A DNA stretch of 64,000 nucleotides from Hydractinia symbiolongicarpus (lineage: Eukaryota; Cnidaria; Hydrozoa; Anthoathecata; Hydractiniidae), in assembly GCF_029227915.1 (NCBI RefSeq), contig NC_079879.1, forward strand, positions 33,918,501 through 33,982,500, written 5' to 3'. Below are positions 27,101 through 39,744 of this stretch, piece after piece. Positions within the stretch are counted from its first letter, which is position 1. Each line of letters begins with the position of its first letter. The position numbers and the translations under genes were made by a program. The notes under the pieces are model-generated. The model saw only the letters and a list, made by a program, of their open reading frames with translations, was not told the origin of the DNA and searched no databases.

Positions 27101-30100
27101 AAAATTCTAATCGCAAGCGGTTTCGATCACTTCAAAACTGACCGCATTTAAACATTATTTATATTTTTTTCTGGAAAAACAGAAAGCCTCGAAACCTATT
27201 TGACCTGTATTATTATTTTCTGCTTGCAAAAAGTGTGTGCTTTAGTTTGTATATCTTTGTTTAGTTTCGCAGTTGAATTGTTTTGAAAGAAGAGAAAGAT
27301 TGTATGGAATTTAGAGCTATGAAGCTTAGTTCAAGTTGTGAAGTGTAGTGGCACGTTAGACACAGCTTACAATATACTGTTTACCGAAGAAAATATTTAC
27401 ATGTATAGTATATGTATCAGACTATTTTAGTATTACGTCATTATTCTATTTTTCGTAAAAATATTTAAATAAATAAAATTACTTAAAGCATTAAAAACTT
27501 GATAATGATGTACTTGCGGGTACTCCAGCTCGATTTCATCCCTGTGTGCAAGCTGTTTGGATTACACTTTTATAGGGTACCTGCGAAAAGAGCGTCGTTA
27601 TTAGACATTCCCTTCCTACGGTTGGAGGTGGATAGACTGGAATTACACTAAGAAAGGTTAAAATGAAAGGTTGCTAATAGCAAACTCTTTGTGCAAACGA
27701 TTGTGTAACTAGCAAACGATTGTGTAACTGTTCACATCCTCTAAAAGTTTAATTTGTTTGTGTTTGAGACGTGTGTAGTGATGTTATGTTACATTGAAAT
27801 TCTCTTAGTTCATAGAAAGTATGTATTTAAAAAGTCGCACTGATAAGTTTCACCTACTGGAAATGAATGGACTAATTCGCCGAAATGGTAGGGTAACAGG
27901 AACGAAAAAAAATAGCTTGGAAAAAAGTTGATTAAAGGGCTTGAGTGTCAGAGTTGTAAGAAGTTAAAACAAGTAAATTTAAGAAGTTGAACTAGTTCCT
28001 GAATTTGTTCAAGATTTGATCCGCAGCTTAAAAAAGTAGATTATTTTTTTATATAATAATTTAAGTGATAGGAAATTTTGTCACACGGAAAGATATATTG
28101 GCAAATAATTATCCATTTTCAAGTTAAGCAAGATTTTAGTGCAAATGCCGCGTTTGAGAATTTTCAGTTTACCCATCTTTAATATTCTTTTTTTTTCATT
28201 TTATAACAGAACAAATATAAACATCCTTACCTCATCACTAAATTTTCGAGATTAAGTATCTGCAAAATATTCTTCCATTCTCGAAAATCGAAACAATGTC
28301 AAAAATCACTCTTCCTCCGAAATCACAAAAACGAGCATTAAAATTATTATTTGATTTTTTTTCGGTGAAAAAAGCTTTTCTTTCAAAACATTAGCATTTG
28401 TATGCAATTCTCGCAAATTTATACCCGCCTATATTTTTGGAAACTTTTATCCGTGAAAATGAATACCAGCGAATGTATAACAGTGAAATAAAACGCCTGA
28501 AGAAACAAACAATATTGCTTGTCTTATATAGTTTTGTCAGTAGGGAAGGTATCTGTCACGCACAAAGGAGAATTTCAATTACTTTAAAATCTAAGCTTAG
28601 TATTCCAACACTTGAAGGATATAAGTAGGCTTTATTTTTCGCCTTTTGTTTAAATTCGTTCACCCGCGAAAGCTAATATTTGTAAACAACTCGTTGCGCC
28701 TTGCGCTATAGTTTTGTAATAAATCTCTGTACTATTTCTGTCGAAATTTTTTTCGGCATTTCTTTGAAAGTAATCGCATCCGTAATTTTTGGAAATTTTC
28801 CTCCTCACGAAAGCTTAAGATGGGGAATATTTATCATGCGAAACGCGAAAATTATTACGCGCGAAAATAAAGATTTGGAACTAAAGCAATTTTAAACAGA
28901 ATAATTTTTCTACTGTTTTACATAAAAAAGGATTCATTACTGTGAATTTTACTATTTTCCTTGTTATTTGTAGGTGAATTTAAACTCGCGCGAAAAATAA
29001 ACGCGCAAAAATATGTACAATTATGGCATACCTTGCACAAGCTGGAGTATGAGGTTGGGAAGAGACATATATTTGTTTTCAATGTTTAATTTATTAGTTA
29101 TAAACTCAAGTGTATGTATACGATATTAATATAAACAGTATAAACATAATTATTATGATATAGTACAATTTAATTACATTAATTTCAATTTCAACTACAC
29201 AAACGTTAAACACAAACACAACAAAATAATAGGGTTTTAAACTTGTATAATTTAAAGAAAAACTTTACTCAAACTATTGCGATTAATATTCTGAAATTAA
29301 ACATAGCGGGGAAACCGTACACTGTATATGTTGAGAGACAAACCTATGGTTCTATGTCCGATATAACAGAGAATTCATTATAATTGAAACTTTATATAAA
29401 CAATAGTGAAGTTTTAATGTAGATGTAAACATTCCAGGACCATCAAGTTCTTTTTTCTAACCATCAAAACCGAAAATGTTATCAGCATCGAACCATGACA
29501 GATTTTGATCTTTGTTTTTTTTAATGTTAGATTTCAGCTTTTTCATTTTATTCTTTAGAAGCGAGGAATGTGGTGACTCTTTAGTACGGCCTAAAACAGC
29601 TCTTGGCGAATTGTATATATTTCTTTTCGCTGAATTAAGGAAGGCATTTTTTTCATTTGTAAATTTCCCATCGCCATTTTTGCTTTTTGGTTGGTTTGGT
29701 TGTTTCTCATCCGTTCGTCTTGAAATCCTGTTCAACTTCTTTATCTTCGGACCTGGAGAATGTGCTCTACGTTCGTCTTCTTCCATTTGTTGGAGAACAA
29801 GTGGTGATGGCTTCGGAGAAAATCTATAAAAACAACGAATCTAAAAATACTAAAACTTTTTTTAAAAGTGCGAAATTAAATTTCCGCAAATCTTTTTTAT
29901 AGAGTATTAGAAAATATATAGCTATTTTCGTTGATGTGAAGATGCATTACCAACATAATTAAAGGGACTATGAAACGGTAGCCTAGTTAACTAAGCTTTC
30001 TTCTTCGAGTTGATAAAATGAGTTTCTCTCAAACTAAAGCTTAGGCACGAACGAATTACTCAGCGGAAACCCCGAGTTTAAATCGAACAATGTGACTAAT

Positions 30101-33100
30101 CTTAATGTGACTAATTTTAATTTATCTGTGAGGTGTTTACCAAGCTTGACCAAATCTTACTTTGGTAAAAACTTTGTAGAACACTAATGTTTATTAGGGT
30201 GAGTGAAACCACTCGCTGGAATATTCGGGATGAAAAGGGCTTTCCCCGATAATAATCACGTGAGCAGAGAACAATAAAATTAGCCAATCAAAAAGCGTGG
30301 CCAGATTTTGGCCGCAGAAAAATCGTTTGAGACCCAGCGTTTTTCCCACCTTAACTACTCCGATTTCCCGGTGGTAAGACGGCTGTTGGTTTCCGACTTT
30401 AGTGACTTACACGAAAGTCAAGCTAATAGCGGTGAAAAAGTTTATGATCACTGAGAACAAAAACAAATCTTAAATCATCTTAAATATAATATTGTGTATT
30501 CAACTATAACTAAAAATGGCAGAAAAGGTCCCTACCAGGGGCGGCGCCAGAATTTCCAAAGTGGGGGGGGGCTTAGGCATAGTGGGAGATTTTGAGATTT
30601 TAGTGACAATTAACGAGCGAACCAAGTTTCCGAAACAACAGGGCCTCTGGAAGCCAATGCGTTTTTAAAGTCCTAAAACACGTAAAACGGCTATTTCGGC
30701 CCTGCTTGTTACGTACTGATTTCGTTGGTATGCGTCACTGCATTAAAATCACATTATTTAGTGAGATAGCCTGCAGGTACTCTGGTTGAATCACATCAAT
30801 TTTCATGCAGTGATAGAGACACTTTTTGGCAGAAAAATATTACTTAGCCCCTAGTGGCGCCGCCCCTGCCTGCATATATTAAATATCCATGATTAATTCT
30901 ATAGAAGCACTTACCTTGCTTTTAACTCAAGTTTTCTAATAAAATAATCTTTAAACTTTTTGATCTAGCTAGCTAGCTAAAACCTTCAAAATTTTGCATG
31001 GAAACATACAAGTTTATGGCACATAAAGCCAGTTTAAGCAACAACAATGATTTTGAATCTTTTAGAGGTATTAATTACTATCTTAAAGCTAGCAACATAG
31101 CATTTTTTAACAAATACAGCTCCTCGTGTTGTCTCTGTTTTCTCGTCAAAACAAACTTTTGATATCTTACTGATATTTAATAAATTTTACAGACCGTTGC
31201 TTATTATACTGCCAAAAGAGTAATGAAGAACATGTTTTTCTTTTTTTAGAAATAAAAAAGAAAGAGTAGCAAATTCATCATAAAAAGATTAATTATTCAT
31301 AAAAAATTGCTGTCTAGACGTCTATGTTGTTCTAAAGTGTGTATGATTTCTTGCACATTGACCTTTTGAGTGGTCCGTTTATTAAACGCCATTCTTCGGA
31401 ATGTCAAGGGATTAAGCTTATTAAATCGTTTCGTAGCCCCTTTAAAAGTTTTAGTGAGAACTACTTTTTGCTAAGTTTATTTTTAGCAATATCGATACTC
31501 AGGGAATTAATTTTTGTGAGCTGGTCATTCTTTTTGCAAGATTTGTTTTCATGAATTTATAGAATTTTATACTTTCTTTGGAAACAAAAATTAATAATTT
31601 TAAGGAGTTTATTCTCGTTTACGATTTGTCCTGATCAATACAACCCCAAAATATCATCCGTATATCTTATACTGTCTTGTCCAAAGCCACTTTCTAATTG
31701 CATGCACCTTATTTAGAGGTCATTTGAAATTAAAATAGTTTTCTAATAACTGAAAGTTTTGTCAATTTGAAGTACATACCTAATGTTCTTTGCTTTTGTC
31801 ACTGATTTTTGCATTGGTAATAATGGTGTTACAGGTTTCCATGGAGTTTCATCCGTGTTTTCAATATCCATTGGTGACGTTTTGTGTTCATTAGCGACAC
31901 CTAAAGCATGTTACAAAAATTAATTAACGAAAATAAATAAATAACGAAATACAACATTCATTAAAATACTTTAGTAAGAATGCGATTACGGATCGCACGG
32001 ATCAAACCCATCGGTCCAACCTTGCTAGACGTGAGTGACAAAATCTCGAGAAAACGACAAAGGGAAGCAAATAGAGGAAACGGAAAATTAAGGCCGACAA
32101 AATATTAAAAATGCGCTAATTAACTAGGATTGACTTTTTCTGCCTTAATTACAAGGATACATAATTTGTGCTCCACATCAGTCCAATCTACTTTAATTTT
32201 GAGAACTTCATCATTTACTCAAATTTGCGACAACGTAAAATACCGTGGCACGTTTTTATGTAATAACAAAATAATTAGGAATGATATTTATCAGTCGAAA
32301 TTAGAAATGCAAGTGTCTGAAGGTATAAGTGCTGCAAGAAAGAAAATATCATTTGTGTCAGCAGGTTTACCTGTAAACAATACTCTTTTTCCTCGGTAAG
32401 ATTGACTTGTTCTTAAAATGCTATGCGGTGTGACTGCAATGGATTCTTCTGTGGTAAGTTTGGGCGTCGTTGGTACAACTCTGTCTTGTGCAGGTCTCTC
32501 GTCATCACTTAATTGATTTTTCTATTTTGAAACAAAGCTATGTAATTACATTATAATAATTTTGTAATTTTTAAGGGAGAGTGAAGGACTGGTAAATAGA
32601 ATACGGGTGATAAAAATCGTGGCAAGAATATGAGATGTTACAGAATAGAGAGTATTATGGAATAATTACTTACCATAGATTTGTTCTTTTCTAACAAATT
32701 ATTGTATTGCTCTTCTATTGATTTGTTTTTTTCATTTTCAACAGCAAGTTTATCTTGTATTACCTTGATAGTATTTTCTAGCTCTGCTATCGCACGATCC
32801 TTGACTGATATTGTAGTAATTCCTGCTTCTAACTCTAAAATTTTTACTCTCTGATTTTCAATCAGCTGGTTCGCTTGGTGGACGTTCTGCCTATATTCCG
32901 TAACAAGTTCAAGTTATATAATCAAATAATAAATAATTAAAAGGTTATATCTGTAAAAAACTACTGCGAAGTATTTTTTAATGGGATTTTATGTGGTACA
33001 TAGATTAAAACAGTCAACTGCTGTCTTGGATAAGGCAACCTACCTCAATACGTCATTTTCATTAGAGCAACGCAATTTTATTTCTTCAAGATGGGTTTTT

Positions 33101-36100
33101 AAATCCCTATTCTCTTTCACGTGTTCTTCAACTATCTTATCGTTCTCTAGTTTATATTGCTCCAACGTTGCACAGAATTCGCGTTGTGCCACATCAAATT
33201 CAGCTTCCTTTGATTTATTTTCCAGGTTTGCTGATTCTAGTGCTTTAGATAGCTCGCTTATTTTTGTTTTACTCATATTGATTTCTTCCTCTAATACTTT
33301 TACGGTCTCTTCTAACTTGTTGTTCTTTTCAGCTGTTTTCTTTTGTTGATTCTTTAAATTTTTATTTTCTCTTTCTAAATTTTTATTTTGTTTTGTTTTC
33401 ACAGCTATTTGAGATTGGAGAGATTTCGTTTTATTTCCCAAATCTTCAGCCTTTTTCTCTTGTCCAGCTAACTCGGATTTCATCGTTTCAACCTGCTCTT
33501 GCTCCTGTGCACTTAACTGGGCCATGTCACGTTCGTATTCAGCTATTTTAGAGGAGAGGCAATCGATTTCTTTTTGAGCAGTGTTTAGGTTTTCATCTTT
33601 TACTTGGCAATGTTTCTCCTTATCATTATTTAGTTGTTTTAACAGCATTATTTCCTGATCCTTGGTTGTGATTTTTTCTTTTACGTCATTCTGCATTTTT
33701 TTAAGGTCATCATTTGATTTTGAAAGGATATCGATATTTTTTTCTGCTTCTTTCAATTTACTTTCACATTCAGCTATTTTAGTAGCGTATTCATTGATAA
33801 TTTCTTCTTTTTCTTGAATCTGATTTTGTATAGATTTTATTGCATCATTGCCAGTGCCAATTTGTCCGTATAAAGATTCCCTTTCTCTGTTTAAAGTTAT
33901 TATTTCTTCTGATAACTCTTCCATCTTTTTTTGAAGAAGTGAGTTTTCATTTATCATTTCTGATATCTGTGATTCAGCTTCGGTTAATTTTCTGGAAGAC
34001 TCTTGGACCTCTTTAGCTAAGTCTTGTTTTATTTCGACATAGAGTTTTGCATCTTCTTCTAACTTTGTTATCTTTATTTTCAATTCATCACTGGTTTTTG
34101 TTTGCTCCAATTCATCCGTCTCCATTTTTGCAATGATTTCTTTTTGTTCTTCATTTTCAATACTTAACTTCTCCACTTCGCTAATTTTCTCCTGAATACT
34201 CACTGACATATCTTTAATATCTGTTTGCAGAGAGTTAATTTCTTTTGAGTATATATTTTCAACTTCTATCGCATGTTTTTCATGAGCTTCCTTTTCTTTT
34301 TTAATTTCTTTTAATTTGTTATCTGTTTCAATTAATTTTTCATTACATATTTGCAGTTGTTTTGACACATCGTCTGTAATTTTAGTAGCTTGGGTCAATT
34401 TTTGCTCCTGCGCATACATTACCTAAATAATTGTATAGCATGAAAATGCGTGTCAAAAATATGTAAAACTAAAAAGATCTACCGAACTTCATTGATGCGA
34501 CTTTAAAATGTTTTACTTTTCTAAAAAAGATTAATTTTTTTCAGTTAAAAGCTGAAATACGCTATCATTTTTAATAAAAACGGGTGCAATATTTTATTCT
34601 TAACAACCTCGAAGATTTTTAACTTTTGCACCCACTGAAATAATACAAACAAAAGAAAAAAAAGATCATTCAAAAAGGAGAAGTTGAAGCTGTTTAATCT
34701 TGTTATTTTAGCAAATTAACAAATAACATTTTGTATGCTGTTATTTGTCAATGATCATTAAAATAAAAACGTGTAATTAACCTGTTCAGCATGCTGCAGC
34801 TTTTCTTTGTCTTTGGAGAGCTCTTGCTGCAAGTTGCCTATTTGTTCTTCATTCTTTCTCATCTGTTCTATGTATTCATTGATAGATTTTTCCTGTACTG
34901 TTTTGGTTTCAATTAATGTTATCACTTGGTTTTCTAAGTGTCGAATGTTTGCTTGCAGGTCTTTCACCTTTGAAGAGCAAATATGATATATATATTACTT
35001 TGTGATGTTATTTAGAAAAAATTGGTATTATCAAAAGTATATGTTGTAGTCAAAAAATCAAAATAACAGGAATCAAGAATGTTCAAGTTCATATAAACAA
35101 TATACTTTATATATCTATTTTAAGATTTCACATTTATTTAAAATTTACTTCACCTACGTTGTCACAATTCGAACGTTAAACTATCGAATTGTACATTGAA
35201 GTTTTTAAAATGTTTTGTTATCCTTTATATTTATCATGACGACAAATACTTTTTTTTACTCTATACATGTCAATTTATTTATAGATAAGCATATTTCTAA
35301 GGATAAAGCCCTTAACATACCTCCGTTTCATGTTTACTATGTAGCAATTGAACTTGCTTTGAATTCTTCTCGATCATCGTCGCTTGACCAATATCCAGTT
35401 CTTGGAACTTGAGAACAAGGTTTTGATTTTGTTCAATTATGTTTTGATTTATTTGGTTGATTTCTTCCTTATCTTGTTCTCCTGAATAGCAAACTTTAAA
35501 ATTTCACGTTTTGTCCTATCATTTTTTATCTAGGCTACTGACTCTTGCTTGCCAGAATGGGTTTCGTCAGTGATCTCACAAGAATGTTTTTGAAATTTCA
35601 ACCCTTTTGTTGAAATGCATTTTGAAGTGTATGAAATTCCATCAAAAGAGACAAATATATAACAATAAATTGCGTATGAAATCGATTTTCTGAAATTAAA
35701 TATAGCGAGTAAGATTAAAATTTCGTGATTATGAAAGCGGATTTCAGGAAAGAAAACAATTATTTAAAAAACTCGTTTATAGCTGGACTGTTTTCACATA
35801 ACAGTTTTAGGCAAACAAAAAAATTCGAGATAAGCTACCTTTCGCAATTCGGTTTTCAAGCTGTGTCATTTGATCTCTTAAAACATTTGCCATCTCTCTA
35901 ACTGTATGCATTCTTTGTTCTGTTTCTTCTTTTTCGATCTCTTTCTCGTGTAATTTAGAACTAAACTCTTCATTTTGAAATTGAAGTTCAATAATAGACT
36001 TCCTTAGTGAATCTATTGTTTGGACAGCATCTGATAAACTCCTTTCTTTTTGTTTGATTTCCATTTCTTTCTCAGATTTCCAATGTCGTATCTTTTCTGC

Positions 36101-39100
36101 TTCCTTATGAAGTTTTGAGTGCAAAGTCGTTAGCCTCTGTTGATCATTTTGTAACTTTTCAGTGTCCTTCGCAACATCAACAGCCTGCTTTGTGAACTGT
36201 TGTTGTTGTGGATGCTGAAACTGCTGTTGGTTGTTTTGATGGTTTTGCAATTTCCGTTGTTGAACGTTCTGGTGTAATTGGTGTCTCACATTGTGATTTC
36301 TCATCATATGAAAAGCCATTTTTTGCTGTGTCGTCATTTTCTGTAATTATTTTTAACTCCTAAAAGAAATATGATATGCAGAGACTAGGCAAACGCAATA
36401 TATTGCTGTCTATGATATTCTGACTATACTGCTTTTCATATAGCTTATAAGTACATTGGAGAGAGAATAATAATGTATAAGCTGGGAGTTTGTTAAGTAT
36501 TAATCAAATCATTTACAGGTTTTTTAACATATGAATCATACTTTCTGGGTTCAGCATAAAATTTTTTTATAATGATCTTTGGAATTTACGTCTTTATATG
36601 TGAAAACTGCCAGTTTTGTAAGAGATGCAGCTTTGTAATTTTGTTCATGAACAGATAAACACTCCATTTATTTAAACTTAACGGGCGTTAAATAGAGACT
36701 TGGCGTTATTAAAAAAGTAACAATTTAAAATATTCATTTATATTCTTCATAAATTCAACAGAAATAAAATTGCTTGAAGGAAAACTTCAGTAAAAAGCCC
36801 CTTTTTGACTGAAAGAGAGGCCGTTTATTAGAGACCGGTCGATAGATACTGCACGTTCATTAGAGCATATACAATTACGACAAAAGAAACTTTTACAAGC
36901 AAAAACATTATCGGTAGCTTGCCAGAGAATTGTAAGAGATGTATTCTTATTTTGGAGAAATTTAGTCTCGAATTGTTCTTAGTTTGTTCTTATTTTTCAG
37001 GCAAATCTAATGCTCGTGTTTTTATGAAATTGTTCTTATATAACAACATAGTCTATAGATTTCTATAGACTATGGTAACAAACAGCTTTTCGTAACTATG
37101 TAGAAATACTAAGCGAAATAACCTGCTTATATATAAGCCAATTTTAATAGACTTTACAATGCAAATATTTTTTACAGAGCAGGTGTGAGTCAGTGATCGT
37201 ATGAGTCTGACATTATGACGAAAATAAGAATGAAATGAAATACCTGCAGTTCATAAAAAAAATTAAAGATGTGAAAAGCATGGTTTTCCTCGTTTGTCAA
37301 TAAGTCTAAAAACGAAAATGTTGTCTTAATTACTGAAAGTTCAAAGCCGGGAATATAATTGACATTCCCGTACAAATATAGTAATATCTGGTATACTACT
37401 ATATTAGCTAGCTATAGCTTGACATCTTTTTGAGAAACGTGTATCATTAGTGAGGTATATCCAGCCGTAAATTAAAAGTAAAGAGCTAATAAGAGAAGAG
37501 ATTAGTCATTAATAAATAACTAAATTTAAAAAAAACACTAAAAACACTAAAATTTTTCTCTTCCAAAGCAAACGTATAAAACGTATATTATTATCAAAAC
37601 ATCAAAGTATGGCGGTTAATAAAAATAATATTTCTATGAATAAATATAGCTATACTATATAAAAAACGACAATAAATCTTTGTTTTGGCGATAAGTAAAT
37701 TTCTTTCTGTTTTGTTTGTAAAATTGTTTACGTATTTCGAACGTCGAATTTATTTTCGAATCTCCCGCCGAACGTGAACTCGTACCAGTGCTCCGTAAGG
37801 CTGAGTGGACATATGTATTTATTCCACGAAAAAAATTTCCGCGCATCTTTTACAACAAAGGATACTTTTATGTGTTTACAAAAAAAATTGAAATTGATGA
37901 CAAGAAGTGTCTTAAAACATAATTGTCAATTTATTCCCTTTGTGTTTTTTAAGGATTTTAAATAAGTTTCTTTTACTCTTACTACTCTGTTAAAGAAATT
38001 ACATATTTATTTTTTTAAAAGAGATTTTTTAATATGTTGATCGAGTTTCTACTACTAAAAAGGTCTATTTTCTACTTCTGGAAATAGAAAACTTTTCTTA
38101 ACTGGAAAAAAGGACATAATTTTGGGGGCGACAAATTCTTTCTTAATAAAGTTGAAATTTTCTTTTCTTTGCTTTTGTATTGCAAATAAAAATGTAAATA
38201 GCATTATCAAGGACTCAAAAACAAATATAAGACCGCTAACATTTAAAATCGATTTCGTTGTACCTATTGTGTTTCATAGAAATATACGAAGAACGAAAAA
38301 CTTTCTTCATTCAGACCACTATCCAATGACATTTTTGTTTACAACAACAATGCTAGAGAATGTTTCTTACCCCCTGATGGCGGGGACAGAAAATATGTTG
38401 AAAAAATGGTTCCGGGATATACTGGTATGTCATTCCTATTTCTCTCAAAAATACTTAGCAAAACCTCTGTAGCGCTTTTTTATTAAATTTTGGCATTTAA
38501 ATGCCGCTGAGTGTTTTATTTTCTACAGTATATATAAACCGAGTGATTTATAAGATATCGTTGTATTCTAGGTTTTGTCCCACAGCATACCTTTAAATAC
38601 GGTCAAACATACAAAGAAGGAACGGAAGATGCCATAATAGATTTTAAAAGAAGCCAATACAAGAATAAAGTTGATGGCTACACTTTAAGAGAAACGACTC
38701 GTTCACAACCAAGCCTAACAGTGCATCTGGACTATCCCCCTCCTGACCCGTCTCATCCAGGTGTGAATGTTAGGTACATCGCTGCTTATAATGGCAAATC
38801 TTTTGGTAGGTTACACATGCTGATTTTGTGTGCTGTGTGGTTATGCGTAAATTCTGATACCTGTGAAATCTAGTATTCATTTTTTTTCTAGATGAAAGGA
38901 GAAAGTTTACGGAAGCTCCTATACCAGGCTACAAAGGTTACGTGCCAAGGCATGAGGAACATAAACTTGGAGGGAGATATGGTGTATGGACGCGTTACGC
39001 CTATGGCGATGCGTTGGGAACGATGTTGACACGAGAGAGAAACAAAACTGAGAAAATAGACGTTTCTGAATTTAAGCCTAGCAAACAGTAAGTGGGTCAG

Positions 39101-39744
39101 ACAGCCGGCAATTAGTGCATTTGTACTTTGGATATTGGAGGATTTGCAAAAAATTCGACCGGTCTTGTAAACGAAAAAAGAAGAAAGTGGTAGTTAAATG
39201 TGGTACTTTAACACCCTATTTAATTTGCGGTAATTGAATTGCCCTAATGTGTGGTTGTATCTTGTGATTTAGTTCCCATACCTCTACTTGGCCATTACCT
39301 GATACTGGTAATCTTCGGTACGTGTCTGTGTATAACAGAAGACTTGGAATGGTGCCAGATTACACCGGATTTGTTCCTCGTAAGTCGTGTCTATTAATTG
39401 ATGTGCTTGCCGTCTTGTCAAATATTTATTCTATTTTTAAATTTGTCACGTGTTACTCTCAAGTTTTCAACATTGGTCCAACGATATTTTGAAAGAAAAC
39501 CAACCTTGGTACAACCAAAAAGAATCATGTTTACAGCTGAAGGTGGTTAAAATTAGGTCAGACAGAACACGTTGGCTGAACTAATATATGTATCTCTTTA
39601 GAACGCCGATTCGATTTTGGTGAGACATACGGAGATTCAACGCGTGCTTTACCCGTTTGTTACGACACTCAAGGATATTCAACTGGAAAATATAACAACC
39701 CAGGTCCACCAATAGAAAGAACAGTAATACCAGTTCGAATATAA
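24150..39744 (+). CDS. CIMIP2/FAM166-like ciliary microtubule inner protein
   Basis: Eight coding exons: 24150-24253, 26450-26525, 26663-26760, 38315-38424, 38572-38805, 38892-39087, 39273-39379, 39602-39744. They sum to 1068 nt, 355 aa, and all phases close. The protein carries four PGYxGYxP-type modules, at about residues 35 (GYSGYTPQLKF), 127 (GYTGFVPQHTFKYGQTY), 220 (GYKGYVPRHEEHKLGGRY) and 302 (DYTGFVPQRRFDFGETY). This repeat is the hallmark of the UPF0605/CIMIP2 (FAM166) family, whose members bind inside doublet microtubules of cilia and sperm flagella. Exon 3 uses an acceptor with a poor pyrimidine tract (AAAAAAAAG). Exon 4 has an excellent one (CTTTCTTCATTCAG). The link across intron 3 (26761-38314), which contains all of SYCP1 on the other strand, rests on phase and family logic; two separate genes remain possible. 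SPMIP5 (C10orf82) is an alternative relative. Confidence 0.75.
24364..24720 (-). repeat. tRNA-derived SINE, full-length copy
   Basis: On the minus strand the head starts near 24720 and contains an A box TAGATTAGTGG (24711-24701) and a B box GGTTCGATTCC (24668-24658), the RNA polymerase III internal promoter of a tRNA. The body carries the shared core (CATGGCTTA, ATATCGAGG, ACATGGCTAGCCTCAC), and the 3' end is a CTAT tetranucleotide tail (GATA repeats at 24364-24383 on the plus strand). It lies in intron 1 of the CIMIP2-like gene. Confidence 0.8.
29457..36337 (-). CDS. SYCP1: Synaptonemal complex protein 1 (8 exons, complete)
   Basis: Transverse-filament protein that zips homologous chromosomes in meiosis. 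Exons in transcript order: 36337-35839, 35481-35321, 34967-34782, 34422-33044, 32890-32674, 32521-32371, 31900-31780, 29823-29457. They sum to 3081 nt, 1026 aa; human SYCP1 has 976. The N-terminus is Gln/His-rich (about 21-50). Then comes the conserved SYCP1 block with LHKEAEKIRHWK (76-87) and SLRKSIIELQFQNE (110-123), which aligns closely with the vertebrate protein. Most of residues 60-840 is continuous Glu/Lys coiled coil; the C-terminal about 200 residues are basic and Ser/Pro-rich, as expected for the chromatin-facing tail. It ends in SWFDADNIFGFDG, possibly a conserved tail motif. The gene lies entirely inside intron 3 of the plus-strand CIMIP2-like gene. A generic coiled-coil protein is the alternative, but the N-terminal block argues strongly for SYCP1. 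Confidence 0.9.
30536..30868. mobile_element. hAT-like MITE with CAGGGGCGGCGCCAG termini
   Basis: The left end CAGGGGCGGCGCCAG and right end TGGCGCCGCCCCTG are inverted repeats. The CAGGGGCGGCGCCA terminus is a widespread hAT-type signature. The element is 333 bp, non-coding, and GC-rich only at its ends. Flanking sequence gives only a weak CCTAC/CCTGC match, so the target duplication is uncertain. It lies in the last intron of SYCP1. Confidence 0.75.

Noticed and set aside
32981-33349. Plus-strand 122-codon Ser-rich ORF
   Set aside because: It is the antisense shadow of the SYCP1 coiled-coil exon; Glu/Lys-rich coding gives Ser/Phe/Leu-rich reverse frames.
38122-38472. Plus-strand ORF of 116 codons as an independent gene
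   Set aside because: It is in a different frame from the conserved MVPGYTG sequence. The real exon there (38315-38424) reads in another frame and joins the CIMIP2-like gene in phase.
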